Of a stretch of 6,128 bases of DNA, positions 1-4,893 are shown in pieces. The notes beneath the pieces were generated by a model that ran no database searches, was not told the DNA's origin, and saw only the letters and a list, made by a program, of their open reading frames with translations. Position 1 is the first letter of the stretch; each line of letters opens with the position of its first letter. The stretch is taken from NCBI GenBank assembly GCA_003456455.1, contig DMRV01000317.1:1-6128 (forward strand), written 5' to 3'. A program made the translations under genes and the position numbers. This stretch comes from Flavobacteriales bacterium (GTDB lineage Bacteria > Bacteroidota > Bacteroidia > UBA10329).

Positions 1-821
1 GGTTTTCCGATTACCTCAATCTTCATACTATCCACCAAATTCACGGCAAGTTTGTAGGAAGTAGCTGTTACGAAATACAACCAATAGGAGGAAAGACGAG
101 GTGTCATTACAGGTACGGTGAAAATGTAGCGATTCAGCCCTCTAACTTTCGCAAACTGAAGCAGCATTTCTTTGTAGGTGAGTACTTCTGGCCCTGCAAT
201 GTCAAATGATTTTCCGAATGTGTCTTCTCTTCCGAGAATGCCACCTAGAAATTGTAACACATTTCTAATGCCAATGGGATGGCTTTTGGTGTTTAACCAT
301 TGCGGGGTAATCATCACAGGCAGTTTCTCTACCAAATCGCGCATTATTTCAAACGAAGCACTTCCAGAACCTACAATAATTCCTGCTTTTAAAGCTGTGA
401 CAGGAATGGCGCTGGTTCTCAAAATTTCTTCAACTCGCTGTCGCGATGAAAGATGTTTCGATAACTCTTCGATGTTTGCAATTCCACCCAAATAGATGAT
501 TTGCTTACAGGAAGTTTTGGAGACAAGTTGTACAAATTTTTGCGCGGATTTTGCTTCCAGCGATTCAAAATCTGATGTGCTCGCACTCATCGAATGCACC
601 AAATAATAAGCAGCATCGATATCGCTCGGAATAACTGTTTCAGCGGATTCTTCTAAGAAATCAACTTCAACAATACTTATTCGTGGATTGGCGTAAATAC
701 CCGTTTTCGGGAACCGAGCTTTGTCTCTCACCGCGCATACAACGCTGTGGTTAGCATCAAGAAGGACAGGAAGAAGTCGTTTGCCTATGTAACCTGTTGC
801 ACCAGTAAGAAGAACTTTCAT
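1..821 (-). CDS. NmrA/YbjT-like NAD(P)-binding SDR-family protein, C-terminus cut by window edge
   Basis: This is an atypical short-chain dehydrogenase-type protein with an NAD(P)-binding Rossmann fold, probably cytoplasmic. Reading from ATG at 819-821 gives 273 open codons to the left edge with no stop. The N-terminus MKVLLTGATGYIG carries the dinucleotide-binding glycines G7, G10 and G13. YLVHSM (73-78), LGGI (111-114), SSRQRVEEILR (125-135) and the GSGSASFEI...LPVMITPQW stretch (151-175) are typical, from memory, of YbjT-like proteins that continue into a DUF2867 domain. Those are usually about 480 residues, so roughly 200 residues probably lie outside the window. The substrate is unknown; some relatives reduce quinones or act as redox sensors. 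The gene starts 26 bp after the stop of the small upstream gene, on the same strand, so it is probably the sixth gene of the operon. There is no clear Shine-Dalgarno sequence, as is usual in Bacteroidota. The fold is confident, the reaction is not. Confidence 0.85.
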   Translation of the reverse strand, partial: MKVLLTGATGYIGKRLLPVLLDANHSVVCAVRDKARFPKTGIYANPRISIVEVDFLEESAETVIPSDIDAAYYLVHSMSASTSDFESLEAKSAQKFVQLVSKTSCKQIIYLGGIANIEELSKHLSSRQRVEEILRTSAIPVTALKAGIIVGSGSASFEIMRDLVEKLPVMITPQWLNTKSHPIGIRNVLQFLGGILGREDTFGKSFDIAGPEVLTYKEMLLQFAKVRGLNRYIFTVPVMTPRLSSYWLYFVTATSYKLAVNLVDSMKIEVIGK

Positions 822-848
822 AACGCCATTTTTACGCGATTAGGCGTT
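822..848 (-). repeat. Small inverted repeat between two genes of the minus-strand operon
   Basis: Six-base arms AACGCC (822-827) and GGCGTT (843-848) flank a 15-base spacer. The structure begins at the stop codon of the 54-aa gene (848-850) and ends directly against the ATG of the next gene (819-821). In the transcript it could form a short hairpin touching both the stop and the start. The arms are short and this could be chance; no U-tract follows on either strand, so it is not a convincing terminator. Confidence 0.3.
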
Positions 849-1012
849 TACGGCAAGCTATCCATTTTCTTCTGAATGGCGTCTGCCTGTGCGTATTTCT
901 GGTCGCTGGCCGTTCGGTTGATTTTAGAAAGCTCAAAAGCTTCTTTCATCAACTTGTTGTATTGGTTGTTGAGCTTTACGCGCTCCGTTTTCTTCTTAAA
1001 TAATCCGAACAT
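848..1012 (-). CDS. Small Lacal_2735-family protein (54 aa), function unknown
   Basis: This is a 54-residue ORF from ATG (1010-1012) to TAA (848-850), beginning MFGLFKKKTERVKLNNQYNK and ending KKMDSLP. The short hydrophobic start followed by a lysine cluster, then LMKEAFELSKINRTASDQKYAQA, matches from memory a conserved small family in Flavobacteriia named 'Lacal_2735 family protein', which has no known function. The composition is strongly charged and helix-favouring, suggesting one amphipathic helix or a helical hairpin. No membrane segment or signal peptide is visible; the initial MFGLF could associate with a membrane, which is a guess. It starts only 3 bp after the TAA of the upstream SDR-like gene, so it is probably co-transcribed and translationally coupled. 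The recognisable family pattern and tight spacing make it a real gene despite its size. Function cannot be assigned. Confidence 0.8.
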   Translation of the reverse strand: MFGLFKKKTERVKLNNQYNKLMKEAFELSKINRTASDQKYAQADAIQKKMDSLP

Positions 1013-1015
1013 AGT

Positions 1016-1699
1016 TTATGCTTTTATGGAAGACATGCCTCCGTCTATTTTTAAAATTTGACCTGTTACCCATGAACTATCATCCGATAGGAGGTATGCT
1101 ACCGCATTGGCAATATCCATACTCGTTCCAATTCGTTTGAGTGGATGGCGTTCAGCGTTTGCGTCTCGTTTTTGGTCGCTGCTAAGTAGTTTGCCAGCCA
1201 AAGGCGTATCGGTTAATGATGGCGCAATACAGTTTACTCGAATGGTTGGCGCAAATTCTGCAGCCAACGAACGGGTTAAACCTTCAATAGCACCTTTAGA
1301 AACCGCTACTTGCGAATGGAAATTGAATCCTTGCTGAACCGCGACAGTTGAGAACAACACGATGGAACCTTTTCCTGCTTTGAGGTTTTGTAACAGTTTC
1401 TGAATAACCTTGATAGCACCAATGGTTTGCAACTGTAAATCAGCTACAAATTCTTCTGGTTTTATTCTGTGAAATGGCTTTAGGTTGATGCTTCCAGGAC
1501 AGTAAACCAAACCGTGCAACTCATTCGGAACGAAATCTAAGTTGTACTCATCACTGGTAACATCCAAATAATGGTAATTGACTTCGTTAACTGGGTTTTC
1601 ATTGTACGTTGCGTGCACAACTTCTCGGTTGGCGAGCAATTTTTCTACCACGGCTTTTCCTATTCCGGATGAGCCTCCTATAACAAGTATTTCTTTCAT
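1016..1699 (-). CDS. Divergent SDR-fold protein lacking the classical catalytic tyrosine
   Basis: This 227-residue protein has the length and order of a classical short-chain dehydrogenase/reductase. The NAD(P)-binding motif is GGSSGIG (8-14), followed by LDVTSD (45-50), RVNCIAPSLTDTPLA (154-168) after the active-site helix, and the C-terminal SSWVTGQILKIDGG (208-221). The cofactor site therefore looks intact. The catalytic set does not: NNAG is YCPG (66-69), the expected Asn on helix 4 aligns with Gln91, the Ser position is Thr118 (preceded by Ser117), and the Tyr of YxxxK is Val131, while Lys135 is kept (VAVSK). It may be a binding or regulatory protein, or an enzyme with another proton donor. 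A related Bacteroidota subgroup may share these changes, so this need not be decay; the frame is intact. The start overlaps the stop of the LolA-like gene by ATGA (1696-1699), implying translational coupling. The SDR fold is confident; the substrate is unknown. Confidence 0.85.
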   Translation of the reverse strand: MKEILVIGGSSGIGKAVVEKLLANREVVHATYNENPVNEVNYHYLDVTSDEYNLDFVPNELHGLVYCPGSINLKPFHRIKPEEFVADLQLQTIGAIKVIQKLLQNLKAGKGSIVLFSTVAVQQGFNFHSQVAVSKGAIEGLTRSLAAEFAPTIRVNCIAPSLTDTPLAGKLLSSDQKRDANAERHPLKRIGTSMDIANAVAYLLSDDSSWVTGQILKIDGGMSSIKA

Positions 1700-2388
1700 G
1701 AGTCTTCGTCTACAAATTCAGAATCGTCTACTTTTCGATTCAATTCTAAGTTTGAAATGGTCATTTTTACTCTGCCAGTTTCATACTTACTCTGACCTTC
1801 TTCTTCGCGTACAGGTTTGCTGTTGAAATCGCCACTAATAGCTTTTGGCATCTTAAAACGCTTGAAATCTGCTTTGAATTCCATGATTGTTGGAATGAAG
1901 TCTTCCGCAGAAGCGTAGGTGTTGAAGTATTGCACGGTACCTTCGCGTTTCAGCGTTAATTCAGATTCATGAATTCGACCATCTTCAATACCAATCAGCA
2001 ACTTCATAAGAACTAATTCGCCTCCATTAGTAGGAATCACATTGATAATGTTGCAGTTAATTCCGTTAGAGACAGCAGTTCCTGCCGGAACAGCCATATA
2101 GTCGGTTGGGTCATCCAAAATCTCTAATTGTGAGAATGGATTTTGCTTTGGTAAGAAGATTAATCCTTTGGTTCTCACCCGGAATTTGTCTGGCTTCTTG
2201 TAAATCATCTTGCCAGAAATTTTGTCGATTGCAACTCCAGGAATGTCAAACTTCATCTCAACATTGCATCGAATGTCGTTCACGTTGGCGAATTTGCTTC
2301 TTACGTTATTCAAGATAGCATTGGCGTCTTGACCAATCGCGTGGAGCGAAAAAGCCATGATAAACGCAGATATAATTAGTTGTCTCAT
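1696..2388 (-). CDS. LolA-like outer-membrane lipoprotein carrier fold, secreted
   Basis: This 230-residue protein is probably periplasmic. Residues 1-20 (MRQLIISAFIMAFSLHAIGQ) look like a Sec signal peptide, with likely cleavage near G19/Q20; no Cys sits at the site, so it is not a lipoprotein itself. The mature part begins DANAILNNVRSKFANVNDIR, a helix resembling the start of LolA/LolB folds, followed by strand-rich sequence with SGKMIYKKPDKFRVRT (58-73), the usual 'G.....PdkfR.' strand pattern of LolA-like proteins. Proteins of this fold have an open beta-barrel that shields the acyl chains of lipoproteins or other lipids. The C-terminus is acidic (VDDSEFVDEDS). It overlaps the permease gene upstream and the SDR gene downstream by ATGA, so it is coupled to an ABC-2-type exporter rather than to LolC/E-type genes. 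The fold is likely; the cargo is unknown. It may belong to a wider LolA-like superfamily rather than be the housekeeping LolA. Confidence 0.75.
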   Translation of the reverse strand: MRQLIISAFIMAFSLHAIGQDANAILNNVRSKFANVNDIRCNVEMKFDIPGVAIDKISGKMIYKKPDKFRVRTKGLIFLPKQNPFSQLEILDDPTDYMAVPAGTAVSNGINCNIINVIPTNGGELVLMKLLIGIEDGRIHESELTLKREGTVQYFNTYASAEDFIPTIMEFKADFKRFKMPKAISGDFNSKPVREEEGQSKYETGRVKMTISNLELNRKVDDSEFVDEDS

Positions 2389-3224
2389 TGAAAAATGTCT
2401 TTACGGTGAAAGTGGTATTGCGTAATTCCGAAGAACGCAGCTGTGTGTAGAATGAGAACGCCTGCAGATTGGATTATTTCGTTCGTTGCAATAGGGTCAG
2501 AGAACAACCTTCTCCACAAGTGCATGTGATTGGTAAATAGGAATGGCATCAATGGGTCGAAAAAGCTCATTTCGAAGCTGCTGATGACGGTAAACACAAT
2601 GATTACTACCATGGTTAGCACGATTGGTCCAACACTATTATCGGAAAACGCTGAGAACATTAGAGATAGAGAAGCTACCGTAGTTAGGCTAATGAATGCG
2701 AAAATAAACGAAGCCATAAATCGCCAGAAGAGTTCGGAATCGCGGATTACAACCAAGCCATCTGCGTTGAGAACCAGCAAATCACCAGGGCCGAAAATGG
2801 CAAGGGATAGGAGGTAGGCGAAAATGCCAAGTAGGATGAGAATGGCCAATACGTACAGCATGGCGGTTATCCATTTGTAGGTGATGAATTTGAAGCGGCT
2901 GATTGGTTTGGTAAGAGCATAACGGAGCGTTCCCATGGCTGACTCTCCTGAGATTAGGTCTCCAGTTACTAACGCCACCAATAATGGCAGTTGAATAATG
3001 AGTGTTTGGAGAATAATGAATGTGATGAGGTTCCCATTGATGATGGTTCCTTCCAAAGAAAAAACTTGGTCGAAACTCTGAAAGAGCAACCCAATATATT
3101 CCTCTCCAGTGAAGTAAAAAGACACATCTATGAGAGCAACCAACGCAATGATGGAACCCATACCAATATAGCTTCTCGGTCTTGCGAAAGCTTTAATGAT
3201 TTCTGCTTGCAGTATTCGAATCAT
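2385..3224 (-). CDS. ABC-2-type transporter permease subunit
   Basis: This 279-residue integral inner-membrane protein has about six hydrophobic segments: roughly 20-38, 65-87, 118-144, 166-190, 197-217 and 249-268. Between the second and third lies LISGESAMGTLRYALTKPISRFKFITYKW (90-118), the 'sGE...GTlr..l..PisR......K' cytoplasmic segment characteristic of ABC-2 family exporters. This region, including the GE motif, contacts the ATPase. Length and topology fit a half-transporter permease that dimerises and works with the separate ATPase encoded just upstream. The start ATG (3222-3224) overlaps the ATPase stop by ATGA, which strongly supports one transporter. Substrates of this class include antibiotics, lipids, cofactors and sodium; the sequence does not show which. 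The stop overlaps the start of the LolA-like gene, again by ATGA. Confidence 0.9.
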   Translation of the reverse strand: MIRILQAEIIKAFARPRSYIGMGSIIALVALIDVSFYFTGEEYIGLLFQSFDQVFSLEGTIINGNLITFIILQTLIIQLPLLVALVTGDLISGESAMGTLRYALTKPISRFKFITYKWITAMLYVLAILILLGIFAYLLSLAIFGPGDLLVLNADGLVVIRDSELFWRFMASFIFAFISLTTVASLSLMFSAFSDNSVGPIVLTMVVIIVFTVISSFEMSFFDPLMPFLFTNHMHLWRRLFSDPIATNEIIQSAGVLILHTAAFFGITQYHFHRKDIFQ

Positions 3225-4123
3225 GCTGCGGTTAGTTTAAGGAAGTAGTCTTCCAGTTTTCGTTTGTGGTCAAGACGATAAATCTTTCTATCAGCATTAA
3301 TTAGCTTCTGAACCACGTTTGGAATTGCCTCTAATTCTGCTTGGAAAACCAAAGCGTTTTGGTCTTTTTTTGGCTTGAAGTCCAAACTTGTAAGAATCAC
3401 TTCAGCAGCGGCTTGGTCATCTGTTTCTACACTAACCGTAACTATATTTTCAGAAAGCAGCTCAGCCACAGAACCTTGCGAAACGCAAACACCTTTGTTG
3501 ATGATTGCCATGCTGTCTGCCATTTCCTCGATTTCTGATAGAATATGAGAAGAGATGATGACGGTTTTGCCGAATTCTTTCTTCAATCGCATAATTAACT
3601 GTCTGAGCTCGATTATTCCCTTCGGGTCTAGTCCGTTGGTCGGTTCGTCAAGGAAAATCAAATCGGGGTCGTTGAGCATTGCCTGGGCAATTCCTAAACG
3701 TTGCCGCATTCCTTGCGAGTAAGTTGAAACCTTGTCGCGTTCGCGTCCTTTTAAACCGACCAATTCAATCATATCATTGATGCGCTCATCCGAAATCTTG
3801 TTTGGGAAGTACTTACCCGCGATTTTCAGATTTGTTAACCCACTCAAATAGGGATAGAACTTTGGCTCTTCTATAATGCATCCAATCCGAGGAAGCACTT
3901 TTCCAAGTTCTTGTAGACTGTGTTTACCGAAAAAGGTGACTTTTCCTGAATTTGGTCTTATCAGGCCAACGAGCATTCGGAGCATCGTGGTTTTTCCTGC
4001 TCCGTTTGGTCCAAGCAATCCGAAAATTTCACCTGCGTTAACTTCCATATCCACACCTTTCAGCGCGTGGAAATCTCCGTAGTACTTTTCTAATGCTTCG
4101 ACCTTTAAAATTTGGTTTTTCAT
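3221..4123 (-). CDS. ABC transporter ATP-binding protein (BcrA/NatA-type exporter ATPase)
   Basis: This 300-residue cytoplasmic ATPase energises the adjacent permease. All nucleotide-binding motifs are intact: Walker A GPNGAGKTT (38-46), signature YSQGMRQRL (135-143), Walker B LIFLDEP (155-161), D-loop GLDP (164-167) and switch His193 in SSH. At the Q-loop the sequence is IIEEPKFYPYLSGLTNL (83-99), with Glu in place of Gln; to my knowledge this is common in BcrA/NatA-like drug and peptide exporters, so it helps classification and is not a defect. Residues from about 225 form the variable C-terminal domain of this subgroup, ending EDYFLKLTAA. I chose ATG at 4121-4123 (MKNQILKVEALEKYYG) because the ATPase fold starts there. 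The in-frame ATG at 4192 would add 23 unrelated residues read from the intergenic region. It is the first gene of the six-gene operon and overlaps the permease by ATGA. Confidence 0.95.
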   Translation of the reverse strand: MKNQILKVEALEKYYGDFHALKGVDMEVNAGEIFGLLGPNGAGKTTMLRMLVGLIRPNSGKVTFFGKHSLQELGKVLPRIGCIIEEPKFYPYLSGLTNLKIAGKYFPNKISDERINDMIELVGLKGRERDKVSTYSQGMRQRLGIAQAMLNDPDLIFLDEPTNGLDPKGIIELRQLIMRLKKEFGKTVIISSHILSEIEEMADSMAIINKGVCVSQGSVAELLSENIVTVSVETDDQAAAEVILTSLDFKPKKDQNALVFQAELEAIPNVVQKLINADRKIYRLDHKRKLEDYFLKLTAA

Positions 4124-4132
4124 GATGCTGTC

Positions 4133-4146
4133 GTTACCTACGTAAC
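4133..4146. promoter_or_regulatory. Possible operator: 14-bp hyphenated palindrome
   Basis: GTTAC-CTAC-GTAAC forms 5-base arms around a 4-base centre. It lies 9 bases upstream of the ATPase start codon and touches the end of the candidate minus-strand -7 box, so it would cover the expected transcription start. That position suits a repressor site. The arms are short and no regulator gene is in the window, so this is a suggestion only. Confidence 0.25.
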
Positions 4147-4149
4147 AAA

Positions 4150-4179
4150 TGTTTAACTGAAATGTTGAAAGATTAAACA
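4150..4179. repeat. Inverted repeat with 7-base arms in the divergent promoter region
   Basis: TGTTTAA (4150-4156) and TTAAACA (4173-4179) are perfect reverse complements separated by 16 bases. They span the space between the candidate -33 and -7 boxes of the minus-strand operon. This might be a binding site for a dimeric regulator acting on one or both divergent promoters. The arms are AT-rich, so chance occurrence is quite possible. Confidence 0.25.
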
Positions 4180-4215
4180 AAATGAACCACATCTCTTGTT
4201 TGCTGTTAATAGGTT

Positions 4216-4833
4216 ATGAAATATCTAATTATAACAGTAGTGGTAGTGGCGCTTCTTTTCACAGCAGCACAAGCATATATATCCAACGATTTGGCAAAGA
4301 CAGAACAACAGGCATATGAGGTAATTTGGAAGAATGATGTGCTAGAAGCACGTTATTATCCTAAGGCAGTAATGGCAACTGTAACTGGTTCATCTTCCGA
4401 TTATAAAAGCTCATCCAATCAGCATTTTAGAGTTTTGGCCGGATACATCTTTGGTGGTAATGAAGAGAGCCAATCAATCCCAATGACATCACCCGTTCAC
4501 ATGACGTTTGACGAAAGTGGTTCGGAAATGAGTTTTGTAATGCCTTCAAATATGGAATTGGATGGTTTGCCAAAACCGAATGACAGAGGGATTAAGTTCA
4601 GCGAATCCGAAGAGAAATATGTGGTTGCTATCCGGTTTGGTGGTTGGTCGGATGATGAAAAGATTAAACAAAATTCTGACCTGCTCATGAAATCCTTGGA
4701 AACGATGGGAATTGAACCTCAATCTGCTCCGTGGTACATGGGCTATAATCCACCTTTTCAATTGGTTAATAGACGAAACGAGATTGCCATTGAAGTGAGC
4801 GCTACCGACATGGAGCGGATTAAGATGCTCTGA
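4216..4833 (+). CDS. SOUL-family haem-binding-fold protein
   Basis: This 205-residue protein resembles the SOUL/p22HBP haem-binding family. Residues 1-20 (MKYLIITVVVVALLFTAAQA) are a hydrophobic signal peptide with a good AQA cleavage site, or possibly a signal anchor, so the protein acts outside the cytoplasm. Family marks follow in order: YEVIWKNDVLEARYYPKAVMATV (34-56), FRVLAGYIFGGN (71-82), IPMTSPVHM (88-96), EMSFVMPSNMELDGLPKP (104-121), YVVAIRFGGWSDDEKI (135-150) and WYMGYNPPFQLVNRRNEIAIEV (173-194). This covers the whole domain. The only histidines are H70 and H95, so these are the candidates if haem is ligated through His; the axial His of animal SOUL is not conserved across the family. 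Haem binding in bacterial members is largely unproven. It is transcribed away from the ABC operon and is followed after 60 bp by the symporter gene on the same strand, which could share its transcript. Family assignment is confident. Confidence 0.9.
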   Translation: MKYLIITVVVVALLFTAAQAYISNDLAKTEQQAYEVIWKNDVLEARYYPKAVMATVTGSSSDYKSSSNQHFRVLAGYIFGGNEESQSIPMTSPVHMTFDESGSEMSFVMPSNMELDGLPKPNDRGIKFSESEEKYVVAIRFGGWSDDEKIKQNSDLLMKSLETMGIEPQSAPWYMGYNPPFQLVNRRNEIAIEVSATDMERIKML

Positions 4834-4893
4834 TATTTGATATTAGTTCAAATCGTAGATTCGTGAGTTAACCTTAACTACGAATTTCAGTGC
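4834..4893 (+). promoter_or_regulatory. Intergenic gap with two competing hairpins before the symporter gene
   Basis: Hairpin A pairs 4860-4871 (TTCGTGAGTTAA, one bulged G at 4865) with 4874-4884 (TTAACTACGAA); it can extend outward to 4857/4887. Hairpin B pairs AAATCGTAG (4850-4858) with CTACGAATTT (4878-4887), with one bulged A. Both use the same right arm, so only one can form at a time. The structure ends 6 bases before the symporter ATG. Only three T residues follow, so as a terminator it is weak; an attenuator, a translation control element or a regulator site are alternatives. GATATTTG at 4832-4839 is one base from the -7 box TAnnTTTG but has no matching -33 element. Confidence 0.35.

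Larger units (their letters stand above)
4124..4215. promoter_or_regulatory. Divergent intergenic region between the ABC operon and the SOUL gene
   Basis: These 92 AT-rich bases separate two divergently transcribed genes and must hold the promoter of the minus-strand operon and probably that of the plus-strand pair. On the minus strand AACATTTG (4153-4146) differs by one base from the Bacteroidota -7 box TAnnTTTG, with a TTG (4180-4178) 24 bases upstream as a possible -33 element; the spacing is slightly long. I found no equally good box for the plus-strand gene: the nearest, CTTGTTTG at 4195-4202, has two mismatches. That a promoter region lies here is likely from the layout; the exact boxes are weak. 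Confidence 0.6.

Noticed and set aside
178..495. Plus-strand ORF of 105 codons
   Set aside because: It lies antisense to the well-supported NAD(P)-binding gene, has no recognisable domain, and the opposite strand explains the open frame.
876..1061. Plus-strand ORF of 61 codons over the small gene
   Set aside because: It is antisense to the 54-aa Lacal_2735-type gene and the end of the SDR-like gene; its hydrophobic look arises from complementing charged helical codons.
3221..4123. Glu instead of Gln in the ATPase Q-loop (IIEEPKFYPYL)
   Set aside because: Glu at this site is, to my knowledge, common in BcrA/NatA-type exporter ATPases, so it is a subgroup mark rather than an anomaly.
4121..4192. 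Longer ATPase start at 4192 adding 23 residues (MWFILFNLSTFQLN...)
   Set aside because: The extra residues do not resemble an ABC ATPase N-terminus and would be read from the divergent promoter region; MKNQILKVEALEKYYG at 4123 is the normal family start.
4857..4890. Strong rho-independent terminator after the SOUL gene
   Set aside because: The hairpin is AT-rich with a bulge and only three T residues follow, so it is recorded as a possible regulatory structure instead.
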